64,000 nt of DNA, taken from positions 32,691-96,690 of the forward strand of contig JAURWJ010000101.1 of NCBI GenBank assembly GCA_030655015.1. The letters run 5' to 3'. A program made the translations under genes and the position numbers. The stretch comes from Methylotenera sp. (lineage in GTDB: Bacteria > Pseudomonadota > Gammaproteobacteria > Burkholderiales > Methylophilaceae). Below are positions 42,212 to 51,624 of the stretch, one piece after another (the first letter of the stretch is position 1; every line of letters starts with the position of its first letter). Below the pieces are notes generated by a model, which was given only the letters and a program-made list of their open reading frames with translations, was not told where the DNA came from and made no database searches.

Positions 42212-43042
42212 ATGCCAGAGCTTCCAGAGGTTGAAACCACTAGGCTTGGCCTGTTACCTTTATTGAATCAATCGGTGGCGCAAGTGACGATTCGCAGTGG
42301 CTCACTGCGCTGGCCAATCCCGTCAGATTTACCCGACATACTTACTGGTCAAACGCTTCAAGCATTAACGCGACGCGCTAAATATATTTTGGCGCATTTT
42401 GAACACGGCGTTTTACTGTTGCACTTGGGTATGTCGGGGCGGATTTGCTTGCTAGCGCAAAATGAGCCGCCACAAAAACATGATCACTTTGATATTTGTT
42501 TTGCAAATGGGCAAGTATTAAGGCTACGTGACCCGCGCCGTTTTGGCGCAGTGTTATGGGCAGGGCCGCAGCCTGAACAGCATGTATTGTTAAAAGCATT
42601 AGGCCCAGAGCCGCTAAGTGATGCATGGTCAGGACAATATCTATATACCCAACTTCGCACACGCTCAGCCGCTATTAAAACCACTATCATGGATAGTCAT
42701 TTAGTGGTTGGTGTGGGTAATATTTACGCCAGTGAGTCGTTGTTTCGGGCACGTATACAGCCTGAGGTGCCAGCTAAAACCTTAACGCTGCTGCAATGTG
42801 AACGATTAGTGGCCGAAATAAAAAGTACCTTGCAAGATGCGCTTGCCGCGGGCGGTAGCAGCTTGCGTGATTTTTTTGGTGCAGATGGCAATCCCGGCTA
42901 TTTTCAGCAGCAATACTTTGTCTATGGACGTGCTAATGACAAGGGAGGCGAACCATGCCGAGTGTGCGGCGCGCCCATTAAGATGATTCGGCAAGGACAG
43001 CGTTCAACTTTCTATTGCGCTACTTGTCAGCGCCTAGATTAA
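42212..43042 (+). CDS. mutM: Formamidopyrimidine-DNA glycosylase
   Basis: The 276-residue enzyme starts MPELPEVETTRLGLLP, with the catalytic Pro2 and Glu3. It has the VGVGNIYASESLFRARIQPE helix-two-turn-helix block and ends in a zinc finger (CRVCGAPIKMIRQGQRSTFYCATC). It excises 8-oxoguanine from DNA and nicks the AP site. GAGG lies upstream of the ATG. Confidence 0.97.
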   Translation: MPELPEVETTRLGLLPLLNQSVAQVTIRSGSLRWPIPSDLPDILTGQTLQALTRRAKYILAHFEHGVLLLHLGMSGRICLLAQNEPPQKHDHFDICFANGQVLRLRDPRRFGAVLWAGPQPEQHVLLKALGPEPLSDAWSGQYLYTQLRTRSAAIKTTIMDSHLVVGVGNIYASESLFRARIQPEVPAKTLTLLQCERLVAEIKSTLQDALAAGGSSLRDFFGADGNPGYFQQQYFVYGRANDKGGEPCRVCGAPIKMIRQGQRSTFYCATCQRLD

Positions 43043-43046
43043 CCGT

Positions 43047-44516
43047 TCAATGCTGATGTGGGCGAGCTGCGTGTTCGTGTAAATACCCATGTGGTTGATG
43101 CGGTGTCCCGGCTATTTTTTGCGGTAACAGTGAGCCTAAAATCATCCCCACCACACTCACACCTAAGCCAATGAGTTGCGGTGGAATTAAACTGGCTTCT
43201 CCAATCAGCACTTCAATCATCACCCAAGTGCCTATGCCGCCAACAATGGCTGCCAGAGCGCCTTGTGAGGTAGCCTTTTTCCAAAAGGCACCAAAAAACA
43301 GCGGTACAAATGCGCCAGCAAGTGTGATTTTATAGGCAGACTCCACCATGCCGAAAATCGAGAGTTCTGTGTTAAGTGCATAAAGTAATACGCATAGTGC
43401 AAAGCCAACCAGGCAAATACGCATGACACGTAAAAAGCCTTTATCCGTGAGGTGTGGTATATAACCACGTACGATATTTTCTGCAAACGAGATGGAGGGT
43501 GCGAGTAGAGTGGCGGATGAGCAGCTCATAATCGCGGAGAGTACTGCGCCAAAAAAGATGGCTTGTGTAAAAATCGGTGTGTGTTGCAATACTAAAGTCG
43601 GTAAAACTCTTTGTGAATCTTCTAGTACGAGTTTGCCGAAAAGTACAGGATCAATCAGCGTGGCGGCATAGGCAATAAACATGGGCACAAAGGTGAAACA
43701 GAAATAAACACTGGCGCCTAAAATAGAACCCCATAACGCAATTTTTGCACTCTTGGCTGATGTGATGCGCTGAAATACATCTTGTTGCGGAATGGAGCCT
43801 AGCATCATGGTTATCCAACCACCTAAAAAAGTGACCCATACCCAAATATCCGCGCCTTTTGGAAATAAATTTAGCTTGCCAGCGGCACGTGCGTGCTCTA
43901 TCACAGGGGCTACGCCACCTGTCATGCCAGAAACAATGTTGCCAATGTAAAGTAAGCCGCCAATCACAACAATCATCTGCACAAAGTCTAATACCGCCAC
44001 TGAGAACATGCCGCCAAATGTGGTGTAGGTCAGCACAATGGCGGTGCCGAGTATCATGCCAGCTTCTTCACTCACGGCACCATTGGTGATCATGTTGAAA
44101 ATCAGCCCTAATGCTTTGATTTGCGCGGCAACCCAGCCTAAATATGAAATGACAATGGCAATGGTAGTGAGTACTTCTACCGTGCGGTTATAACGCATGC
44201 GATAAAAGTCACCGAGGGTGATAATGTTGAGTTTGTACAGTTGGGTAGAAAAGAAAACCCCGGCAATAATCAAGCATAAACTGGCACCAAAAGGGTCAGC
44301 GGCAACGCCGTTTAATCCTTCGGTGACAAAGGTGGATGAAACGCCAAATATAGCCTCAGCGCCAAACCAGGTAGCAAATACAGTTGCCATGACAACGGGC
44401 AAGGGCAGATGGCGGCCAGCTACTGCGTAATCTTTAGTATTTTTGACGCGGGTGGCTGCGACCAGACCAATGGTGATAGAGATTAGTAAGTAAATAGCGA
44501 CAAACCAAATCAGCAT
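43047..44516 (-). CDS. Sodium:solute symporter family transporter
   Basis: The 489-residue protein has about 13 hydrophobic segments and the SSSF pattern: DYAVAGRHLPLPVVMATVFATWFGAEAIFGVSSTFVTEG near the start, GGWITMMLGSIPQQDVFQRITSAKSAKIA in the middle. It probably uses sodium to take up an organic solute, but the substrate cannot be read from the sequence. The His-rich tail (QPHGYLHEHAARPHQH) is unusual and could bind metal. It converges with mutM. Confidence 0.88.
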   Translation of the reverse strand: MLIWFVAIYLLISITIGLVAATRVKNTKDYAVAGRHLPLPVVMATVFATWFGAEAIFGVSSTFVTEGLNGVAADPFGASLCLIIAGVFFSTQLYKLNIITLGDFYRMRYNRTVEVLTTIAIVISYLGWVAAQIKALGLIFNMITNGAVSEEAGMILGTAIVLTYTTFGGMFSVAVLDFVQMIVVIGGLLYIGNIVSGMTGGVAPVIEHARAAGKLNLFPKGADIWVWVTFLGGWITMMLGSIPQQDVFQRITSAKSAKIALWGSILGASVYFCFTFVPMFIAYAATLIDPVLFGKLVLEDSQRVLPTLVLQHTPIFTQAIFFGAVLSAIMSCSSATLLAPSISFAENIVRGYIPHLTDKGFLRVMRICLVGFALCVLLYALNTELSIFGMVESAYKITLAGAFVPLFFGAFWKKATSQGALAAIVGGIGTWVMIEVLIGEASLIPPQLIGLGVSVVGMILGSLLPQKIAGTPHQPHGYLHEHAARPHQH

Positions 44517-44533
44517 TGCTTGATCCTTGTAGA

Positions 44534-44980
44534 TTATTCTTCACGTAACCAAGTTTGTGATCGGCCAAATAGCGATATACCAATAAATCCGCGTACTTCT
44601 AATTTGCTGCCCGTTTGATCTAGCGTCATTTTACAGCTATAAGTTTTACCATTTTCAGGATCAAGAATCTCGCCACCTTCAAAATAGTCAGCTTTTTGTT
44701 TAATACCTTTCACAATGGTCATGCCAATAATGCGCTTTCCTTTGCGTTCATCTGTACATTTATCGCAAATGGCATCACCAGTATCCGTAGGAAGTAAGCC
44801 TTTTTCAATGACTGCACTATATTCACCGTTAATTTCAGTGATTCTAATGAGTGAGCGAGGTTTTCCCGTATTATCGTCTATCGCCTTCCAAAGGCCAGCA
44901 GGCGTGTTATTGGCGGCAAAGGATATGTGGGTAATACATAACAGGATGATACTTAAAACATAGGCTGATTTAATTTTCAT
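44534..44980 (-). CDS. DUF2147 family periplasmic protein
   Basis: The 148-residue protein has a signal peptide (YVLSIILLCITHISFAANN, cleavage after about residue 22) and the DUF2147 pattern GLWKAIDDNTGKPRSLIRI ... GGEILDPENGKTYSCKMTLDQTGSKLEVRGFIGISLFGRSQTW, a small beta-barrel family in proteobacteria. It lies 17 bp before the symporter gene and 19 bp after ubiB; function is unknown. Confidence 0.9.
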   Translation of the reverse strand: MKIKSAYVLSIILLCITHISFAANNTPAGLWKAIDDNTGKPRSLIRITEINGEYSAVIEKGLLPTDTGDAICDKCTDERKGKRIIGMTIVKGIKQKADYFEGGEILDPENGKTYSCKMTLDQTGSKLEVRGFIGISLFGRSQTWLREE

Positions 44981-44999
44981 GGTGAACTCCTTAATAAAT

Positions 45000-46550
45000 T
45001 TAGGAAATAAAAAAAGTATTGATTAACACTAATATCTCGACAAATGCGAGCAGGGTGATTGTGATTGCTAGCCGCTTTTGCCAATAAGTTTGCTGTTGCT
45101 GAGTTTTGATTAGTTGATTAATTGAATCACAGATTGGAGCGTTAATTTCAACCTGTGTTTTTTGGCTGAGAAACTCATGTAGCAATCGTGGCATTTCTGG
45201 CAGATTTTTTGCAATAAAAGGGATTTCATTTTTTAGCGTTTTAACTACGGCACGCCAGCCTACTTGTTCGCTCATCCAGCGTGTTAAAAAAGGTTGCGCA
45301 CTTTTCCATAAGTCTAAGTCGGGGTCCAACTCGCGACCTAAACCTTCAATATTTAGTAAGGTTTTTTGCAGCATAATCAGTTGTGGTTGGATAATTACAC
45401 CAAAGCGGCGTGCCAGTTGAAACAGGCTTAACAAGGTCCGCGCAAATGAAATATCTTTAAGCGGTTTATTAAAAATAGGTTCACAAATCGCGCGCACAGC
45501 AGTTTCTAACTCTTCACGTTTTGTATCCGCAGGCACCCAGCCGGAATCAATATGCGCTTGTGCCACATCGCGGTAATCGCGATTAAAAAATGCTAAAAAA
45601 TTACGTGCCAGATAGTATTTATCCGTATCGCTTAAGGACCCCATGATGCCAAAATCCAAAGCGATATATTTGCCGTCATCCGCTACTTGAATGTTGCCAG
45701 GGTGCATATCCGCATGAAAAAATCCATCTCGAAATACTTGTGTGAAAAATATATCGACGCCATCACGTGCAAGCTTGGCAATATCAACTCCTTTTGCAAG
45801 CAATATGTCGCGCTGACTAATGGACGTGCCATGCATACGTTGCATGACCATGACTTCTTTGCGGCACCAATCCCAATGGACCTCAGGCACAATCAGCATC
45901 GATTTATCGGCAAAGTTGCGCCCCAGTAAGCTACAGTTGGCGGCTTCCAAGGTTAAATCAAGCTCGCTTTGTGTGTGCCTTGCAAACTCTGTAACAATTT
46001 CACGTGGTTTGAGTTTTTTAAATTCCGCTGAAAGCACTTGAATCAGCCAGGCCATCGTATCCATCAAGCGCAAATCTTGCGCAATGGTTTTATCAATATC
46101 AGGGCGCAATACTTTTACTGCGACAGGTTGGCCGTCTGGCAAGTGGGCAAAGTGTACTTGCGCGACAGATGCGCTGGCAATGGGTGTTTCATCGAACTGT
46201 GAAAAAAGCGCTGTCAGCGGTTGGTTAAAAGCGCTGGTAATCACTTGCTCAACCTCAGCGAAAGTGAAAGGCGGCACTTGATCCTGTAGTTTTGCCAGCT
46301 CATCTGCAATGTCGAGCGGGATTAAATCACGTCTGGTAGAAAGCATTTGTCCGAATTTAACAAAGATTGGACCTAATGTTTCAAGGGCTAAGCGTAGGCG
46401 CTCGCCGCGAGAACGCTGTTTGTTACGCCAAAATAGTAAGCCGCTAACAATAGATTGCAGTGGTTTTAACTTGGTGTGGCTTAAAATTAGCTCGTCCAAA
46501 CTAAAGCGTAACACCGTGAAAATAATATAGATTAGCCTGAAAATGCGCAT
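45000..46550 (-). CDS. ubiB: Ubiquinone biosynthesis protein UbiB (ABC1/ADCK-type kinase-like)
   Basis: The 516-residue protein has LETLGPIFVKFGQMLSTRRDLIP (the KxGQ motif), PIASASVAQVHFAHL (A-rich loop), VKVLRPDIDKTIAQDL, GFFHADMHPGNI and ALDFGIMG (DFG motif), plus two C-terminal membrane segments. UbiB-type proteins are atypical kinases/ATPases needed for ubiquinone synthesis at the membrane. Four bp separate it from ubiJ, so ubiE-ubiJ-ubiB form an operon as in E. coli. Confidence 0.96.
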   Translation of the reverse strand: MRIFRLIYIIFTVLRFSLDELILSHTKLKPLQSIVSGLLFWRNKQRSRGERLRLALETLGPIFVKFGQMLSTRRDLIPLDIADELAKLQDQVPPFTFAEVEQVITSAFNQPLTALFSQFDETPIASASVAQVHFAHLPDGQPVAVKVLRPDIDKTIAQDLRLMDTMAWLIQVLSAEFKKLKPREIVTEFARHTQSELDLTLEAANCSLLGRNFADKSMLIVPEVHWDWCRKEVMVMQRMHGTSISQRDILLAKGVDIAKLARDGVDIFFTQVFRDGFFHADMHPGNIQVADDGKYIALDFGIMGSLSDTDKYYLARNFLAFFNRDYRDVAQAHIDSGWVPADTKREELETAVRAICEPIFNKPLKDISFARTLLSLFQLARRFGVIIQPQLIMLQKTLLNIEGLGRELDPDLDLWKSAQPFLTRWMSEQVGWRAVVKTLKNEIPFIAKNLPEMPRLLHEFLSQKTQVEINAPICDSINQLIKTQQQQTYWQKRLAITITLLAFVEILVLINTFFIS

Positions 46551-46554
46551 AAAT

Positions 46555-47175
46555 TTACTGAACGTTCTTTTTTACTGGTTGGATGGAGTTGGTTTCTGCA
46601 ACATTTGTTTTGGCAAGTTTATTTAATCTTTTTTCAAGGCGCTCTACATCTGCACGAAGCGTATCTACTTCTGCATTAAATTGTTCGACATGACGCTTTT
46701 TAGCAATCATCGGCTTTTCTTCCTGCCAGTACTCGCTCAGCATTTCAGTCAGGTTAATGCAGGATTCCTTCACGGTGTTGACTGCCTGGCGACCCAGTTC
46801 GCCGAGTTTATAAGCAGGCACATCGCCTATTAGCTTGCTTAAATCATCTTCATATTCCCAGCGCATGTTGCTAAATACTTTAGCTAACTCGGTTGCCAAG
46901 TGGGTATCACCATCAATTTTAATTTGTAATTTGGCGGCCTCATCTTTTGCAATTAAACGTAACAATAAACTTGGCGCAATGGTGATAGTAGCGTCTGGAA
47001 TATTGGTATCACCTGCAATCGCCAAGCTACCGTTCTCTAAAATGACTAACGATGTGTTCAATAGCGCGATATTAAGCTGCACTGACTTGCCTGCAAATGG
47101 CTGTAATAATTCATTCGCCCAGCAGTTCTGGGCGAGAAGATGCTGTAGCAATTGAGTGGAAATCGGCTTAAACAT
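46555..47175 (-). CDS. ubiJ: Ubiquinone biosynthesis accessory factor UbiJ (SCP2 domain)
   Basis: The 206-residue protein has an N-terminal SCP2-type lipid-binding domain (PDATITIAPSLLLRLIAKDEAAKLQIKIDGDTHLATELAKVFSNMRWEYEDDL) and a C-terminal coiled coil (HVEQFNAEVDTLRADVERLEKRLNKLAK). UbiJ holds ubiquinone intermediates within the soluble Ubi complex. The ATG overlaps the ubiE stop (TGATG), showing translational coupling. Confidence 0.92.
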   Translation of the reverse strand: MFKPISTQLLQHLLAQNCWANELLQPFAGKSVQLNIALLNTSLVILENGSLAIAGDTNIPDATITIAPSLLLRLIAKDEAAKLQIKIDGDTHLATELAKVFSNMRWEYEDDLSKLIGDVPAYKLGELGRQAVNTVKESCINLTEMLSEYWQEEKPMIAKKRHVEQFNAEVDTLRADVERLEKRLNKLAKTNVAETNSIQPVKKNVQ

Positions 47176-47915
47176 CAGGTTTTATAACCCTTGTGCAAGG
47201 CAACGACGCCCGCTGCTAAATTATAGTAGTCAACTTTACTCAAGCCTGCGTCTATCATCATTTGCTTGAGTGTTTCTTGGTCTGGATGCATACGAATAGA
47301 CTCAGCAAGGTACTGATAGCTTTCCGCATCTTTAGCCAGCAATTTACCCATGAGTGGTAATAGTTTGAACGAGTAGGCATCGTAAACCTTAGCCAGTGGC
47401 TGCCAAACTTTCGAGAATTCCAGCACTAATAGCCTGCCGCCAACTTTGAGCACGCGCTGCATTTCAGCGAGTGCGCGGTCTTTATGCGTCATGTTGCGCA
47501 AACCGAACGCTACAATTACACAGTCAAAATATTGGTCAGGGAAGGGCAGTTTTTCTGCATCGCATTGTAACGCTGGCACATTTAAACCAGCATCCAGCAT
47601 GCGGTCACGTCCAACGCCTAACATTGAAGCGTTGATGTCGGTGAGGATGACTTGGCCGGTACTACCCACTTCTTTGGCAAATAGTTTAGATAAATCGCCG
47701 CTGCCACCAGCAATATCCAGCACTTTGTCGCCAGCACTTACGCCGCTGATGCTGACTGCAAAGCGCTTCCAGCTGCGATGCAACCCTGCAGACATCACAT
47801 CATTCATGAGGTCATATTTACTGGCAACGGAATGAAAAACCTCAGCGACTTTTTTTGCTTTTTCAGCTTCCGCAACCGTTTTGTAGCCAAAATGAGTATT
47901 TTGTTCGGTGGTCAT
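47175..47915 (-). CDS. ubiE: Ubiquinone/menaquinone methyltransferase UbiE
   Basis: The product has 246 residues from the ATG at 47915, which has AGAGGA upstream; the in-frame start at 47963 lacks support. It contains [36 protein letters not shown], the SAM motif [11 protein letters not shown] and [24 protein letters not shown], all UbiE hallmarks. It C-methylates the demethoxyquinol ring in ubiquinone synthesis. Confidence 0.97.
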   Translation of the reverse strand: MTTEQNTHFGYKTVAEAEKAKKVAEVFHSVASKYDLMNDVMSAGLHRSWKRFAVSISGVSAGDKVLDIAGGSGDLSKLFAKEVGSTGQVILTDINASMLGVGRDRMLDAGLNVPALQCDAEKLPFPDQYFDCVIVAFGLRNMTHKDRALAEMQRVLKVGGRLLVLEFSKVWQPLAKVYDAYSFKLLPLMGKLLAKDAESYQYLAESIRMHPDQETLKQMMIDAGLSKVDYYNLAAGVVALHKGYKT

Positions 47916-47928
47916 GATATTGATTCCT

Positions 47929-48309
47929 CTAAACTTGCGCTTTGCGCTTAATGCCAGCGGCACTTAATTTACCTAAGTATTCCAGCCACAATGCCTCATA
48001 GTCACGCGCTAACTCATACAGGTAATCCCAAGAGTATAGGCCAGTATCGTGGTCGTCAGAAAACACAAGCTTTACCGCATAATTGCCAACGGGTTGTATG
48101 GCAGTGATATTGACATCTTCTTTGCCGACTTGTAGCACCTCTTGCCCCACGCCATGCCCGCGCACCTCTGCTGAGGGCGAGTAAACGCGCAAAAATTCGC
48201 AAGACAACATGCACTCAGTACCGTTATCAAATTTTATTTCCAGCAGCCGTGAAGATTGATGCAGTTTAATATCAATCGGGCGTGGAGAGTTAGGGGTTAG
48301 GCCGCTCAT
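47929..48309 (-). CDS. DUF971 protein
   Basis: The 126-residue protein has [46 protein letters not shown] and [24 protein letters not shown], the DUF971 (gamma-butyrobetaine hydroxylase-like N-terminal) pattern. Genes of this family are often next to ubiE in betaproteobacteria; some relatives have been linked to iron-sulfur cofactor handling. It lies 13 bp upstream of ubiE on the same strand and likely starts the operon. Confidence 0.88.
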   Translation of the reverse strand: MSGLTPNSPRPIDIKLHQSSRLLEIKFDNGTECMLSCEFLRVYSPSAEVRGHGVGQEVLQVGKEDVNITAIQPVGNYAVKLVFSDDHDTGLYSWDYLYELARDYEALWLEYLGKLSAAGIKRKAQV

Positions 48310-48531
48310 AAAGATTCAATTGTTTTCAAAAGTGAGATGATAACAGAATGACTTGGCTAGATTGCAAAACGAAAACAATTGTTGAGATTGCAAGAGGGTA
48401 ACCGCTGGTTATAAAAAACAAACCGCTTATCAGAATCCTATTTAAAATGTAATGAATAGTTAATTGATTTGTTTGCATATTAGATTAAGAATGATAGAGT
48501 TACGCTACCTAAAAGTGGTTTGAGGACCATC

Positions 48532-50490
48532 ATGGCTGACAATAAATTAGCACAACATTTTGCTGTATATTCTGAGTGGCGCAAGGCGCTGGTTGATACC
48601 ATCTGTGATTATCGTAGTTGGCTCAATGAGCAAGAACTTAATGATGCTCAAGTTGATCAGCGCATACAGCAGTTGCTAGAAAGATTGCGTGAAGACAAGC
48701 TAAATGTAGCCTTTGTTGCAGAGTTTTCTCGTGGTAAATCAGAGCTCATCAATGCGATATTCTTTGCAGGCTATGGTACGCGTTTGTTGCCGTCAAGTGC
48801 GGGTCGTACCACCATGTGTCCTACAGAACTGCTATACGACAAAACCAAACCGACTTCAATCATGATGTTGCCGATTGAAACACGGCTTTCTGATGCCACC
48901 ACCTCTGAATACAAGCGTTATCCTGAAGAGTGGAAAACCGTCACATTTGATGTCGACTCAAACGAAAGTATGGTCGATGCATTTAAGGAAGTCAGTAATA
49001 CCAAGTCTGTTTCTGTGCAAGAAGCTGAAAAATATGGCTTGTTTGACCCCAATAGTGCAGATGATGCGTTGGGTTTAAATAAAGATGGCACCATTGATGT
49101 GCCGTGTTGGCGTTATGCGGTCATCAACTTTCCTCATCCTTTGCTTGAGCAGGGCTTGGTTATTTTAGATACCCCAGGCTTGAATGCGATTGGTACCGAG
49201 CCTGAGCTTACACTTAACATGTTGCCGAACGCACATGCCGTATTGTTTATATTGGCGGCTGACACTGGCGTGACTAAGTCTGAAATTGATGTGTGGCGTC
49301 AATATATCAGCGGTACGCGTTGGAAACAAAAGGGTCGTCTTGCAGTGCTCAATAAAATTGACGGTCTTTGGGATGAGTTAAAAAGCGAAACAGAAATTCA
49401 AAAAGAACTGACTAAACAAATTAAAACAAGTGCAGAGTTGCTTGGTTTAGATATCCATCAAATATTTCCGGTTTCTGCACAAAAGGGCTTGTTGGCAAAA
49501 GTTAACAATGACCCGGCTTTGCTTGTGAAGAGCCGTGTACTAGAGTTGGAAAAAGCCTTATCTGAAGAGCTTATTCCATCGAAAAAGGAAATCGTCCGCG
49601 ATAATACGCAGAATGAAATAGAAGATTTAATCGCCAACTCACAGATTATTCTAGAGGCGCGTTTTTCAGGCATTAACGACCAGTTGGTTGAGTTGCGTGG
49701 CTTGCGTGGAAAAAACGAAGACGTAGTTGAGCACATGATGAATAAGGTCAAAGTTGATAAAGAAAACTTTGAAAAAGGCCTGCAGCGCTTCCAAGCCTTA
49801 CGTAGTATTTTCTCGCAACATACAAATCGCCTATTTACTCTATTGGGAATGGAATCGCTCAAATCGCATGTGCATAAAACACGTGAAACCATGATTGATG
49901 CAAATTTTACTAAAACCATTCGTGGGGCGATGGATAATTTTTTTAGTGAATTAAAAAGCCGTTTAATTTCATCTGACACACAAATTGATGAAATTAAACG
50001 CATGATGGATGTCATGTACGAGAAATTTTCTAAAGAGCATGGACTACGCAAATCAGAGCCGCCGGTATTTTCAACTTTACGTTATCAAAAAGAATTATCA
50101 AAATTAGAGCGTGCGTATAAAGAGCAATTTAATACTGCATTTAATATGATTGCTAATGAAAAAATGACATTAACCAGCAAGTTCTTTGAAACTTTGGCGA
50201 GCCGAGTGATTCATGTATTTGAAGTGGCTAATCGTGATATTGAGAACTGGCTAAAGGCCGTGATTGCGCCAATGGAATCTCAAGTACGTGAGCATCAATT
50301 GCAATTGCGTCGCCGTTTAGAAAGTATTAAACGCATTTATAAGGCGACCGATACCTTAGAAGACAGAATTTCTGAATTGGAAGTGATTGAGAAAAGCATC
50401 CAGGCACAGTTGGAAGATTTAAAAGTATTGCGTATGCACATGAAAAATGCATTAGCATTTGAACCCGCAGCGGAAGTAATAGCGGCCTAA
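48532..50490 (+). CDS. Dynamin-like GTPase family protein
   Basis: The 652-residue protein has G1 AEFSRGKSELINAIF (about residue 66), a G2-like SSAGRTTMCPTELLY, G3 LVILDTPGLNAIG (about 212) and G4 LNKIDGLWDEL (about 274). A long helical coiled-coil region follows to the C-terminus, including YKEQFNTAFNMIANEKMTLTSKFFETLASRV. This is the layout of bacterial dynamin-like proteins, which bind or remodel membranes; no membrane helix is seen. The ATG at 48532 has TGAGGA upstream. It stands alone, with a strong terminator behind it. Confidence 0.85.
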   Translation: MADNKLAQHFAVYSEWRKALVDTICDYRSWLNEQELNDAQVDQRIQQLLERLREDKLNVAFVAEFSRGKSELINAIFFAGYGTRLLPSSAGRTTMCPTELLYDKTKPTSIMMLPIETRLSDATTSEYKRYPEEWKTVTFDVDSNESMVDAFKEVSNTKSVSVQEAEKYGLFDPNSADDALGLNKDGTIDVPCWRYAVINFPHPLLEQGLVILDTPGLNAIGTEPELTLNMLPNAHAVLFILAADTGVTKSEIDVWRQYISGTRWKQKGRLAVLNKIDGLWDELKSETEIQKELTKQIKTSAELLGLDIHQIFPVSAQKGLLAKVNNDPALLVKSRVLELEKALSEELIPSKKEIVRDNTQNEIEDLIANSQIILEARFSGINDQLVELRGLRGKNEDVVEHMMNKVKVDKENFEKGLQRFQALRSIFSQHTNRLFTLLGMESLKSHVHKTRETMIDANFTKTIRGAMDNFFSELKSRLISSDTQIDEIKRMMDVMYEKFSKEHGLRKSEPPVFSTLRYQKELSKLERAYKEQFNTAFNMIANEKMTLTSKFFETLASRVIHVFEVANRDIENWLKAVIAPMESQVREHQLQLRRRLESIKRIYKATDTLEDRISELEVIEKSIQAQLEDLKVLRMHMKNALAFEPAAEVIAA

Positions 50491-50501
50491 GTTTAAATTC
50501 A

Positions 50502-50544
50502 CACCAAATAAAAAAGGCTGCAGTGCAGCCTTTTTTATTTGGTG
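50502..50544. terminator. Bidirectional terminator between the dynamin gene and rpoH
   Basis: A long palindrome (50502-50521 / 50525-50544, containing AAAAAAGGCTGCA / TGCAGCCTTTTTT) has A- and T-runs on both sides. It serves both converging genes. Confidence 0.92.
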
Positions 50545-50570
50545 TAGGAGTGAAAACCTAAAGTTGAGAA

Positions 50571-51431
50571 TCAGCGACTCGCCAACAAGAGTGTTTTCAT
50601 TTTTTGCATGGCTTTTTGCTCAATTTGACGAATACGCTCAGCAGAAACACCGAATTCTGCCGCAAGTTCGTGCAAGGTTTTTCCACCAGTTTCTTGTAAC
50701 CAGCGTGCTTCCACTACGCGACGACTTCTATCGTCTAAGTTCTGTAGTGCGCTTGTTAAGTCCGTAGTTTCGGCGAACTCAGCTTGCTTGGCTTCTAATG
50801 CTTCTGACGGGGTCAGGCTTTCGTCTTGCAGGTAAGCAATCGGGCTGTAATGCTCATCGCTATCGTCATCGATGTTGGCTTCAAGCGAAATTTCATGACC
50901 ATTAAGACGTGTTTCCATCTCAAGCACTTCTTCAGGCTTAACATTAAGTTCGCGAGCAATATGGGCAATTTCAGTCGGTTGCAGGCTGTTGATGCCTGAT
51001 TTCATACTACGTAAATTAAAAAATAATTTACGTTGCGCCTTGGTGGTGGCAATTTTTACCAAACGCCAATTACGTACAATATATTCGTGAATTTCTGCTT
51101 TAATCCAGTGCATTGCAAATGAAACCAAGCGTACGCCGCGTTCTGGGTCGAAGCGTTTGACGGCCTTCATCAGCCCAATATTGCCTTCTTGAATTAAATC
51201 TGCTTGTGGCAAGCCATAACCAGTATAGCCACGTGCGATACTCGCAACCAAGCGTAAATGTGAAACGATGAGCCTGCGCGCAGCTTCTAAATCATTTTCT
51301 TGTTTAAATTTGACGGCGAGCGAATGCTCCTCTTCAGCAGTTAAAAGAGGGTAAGCTTTAATGGCCCTAGCGTAATGCTCTAGGCTATCGGTTGCGGTTA
51401 ATACAGGTACTACTGTTAAGGCATTAGTCAT
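50571..51431 (-). CDS. rpoH: RNA polymerase sigma-32 factor
   Basis: The 286-residue protein has region 2 (LIVSHLRLVASIARGYTGYGLPQADLIQEGNIGLMKAVKRFDPERGVRLVSFAMHWIKAEIHEYIV), the RpoH box-like KLFFNLRS at about residue 130 and region 4 (ALQNLDDRSRRVVEARWLQETGGKTLHELAAEFGVSAERIRQIEQKAMQKMK). It directs transcription of heat-shock genes. GGAGG precedes the ATG. A CIRCE operator 28 bp upstream suggests HrcA control of rpoH. Confidence 0.97.
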   Translation of the reverse strand: MTNALTVVPVLTATDSLEHYARAIKAYPLLTAEEEHSLAVKFKQENDLEAARRLIVSHLRLVASIARGYTGYGLPQADLIQEGNIGLMKAVKRFDPERGVRLVSFAMHWIKAEIHEYIVRNWRLVKIATTKAQRKLFFNLRSMKSGINSLQPTEIAHIARELNVKPEEVLEMETRLNGHEISLEANIDDDSDEHYSPIAYLQDESLTPSEALEAKQAEFAETTDLTSALQNLDDRSRRVVEARWLQETGGKTLHELAAEFGVSAERIRQIEQKAMQKMKTLLLASR

Positions 51432-51458
51432 TGAGTTTTAATCCTCCGATGCGGTATT

Positions 51459-51485
51459 TTAGCACTCATAATGAGAGAGTGCTAG
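51459..51485. promoter_or_regulatory. CIRCE element (HrcA operator) upstream of rpoH
   Basis: TTAGCACTC (51459-51467), 9 bp, GAGTGCTAG (51477-51485) matches the CIRCE consensus TTAGCACTC-N9-GAGTGCTAA with one difference. It lies 28 bp upstream of the rpoH ATG. HrcA binds CIRCE and represses chaperone genes in many bacteria. Confidence 0.93.
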
Positions 51486-51624
51486 TGCGTCAAAAGTTCC
51501 ATTAAATAGTTTGTTATTCGTGAACAACAAAGTTGTTTACATAGTAAATTATATTACCTGACATTTTGGATAAGTTTGTTCGCTACTAATTAACCGTATT
51601 AACTAAATTTCGTCTGAGTATTGT

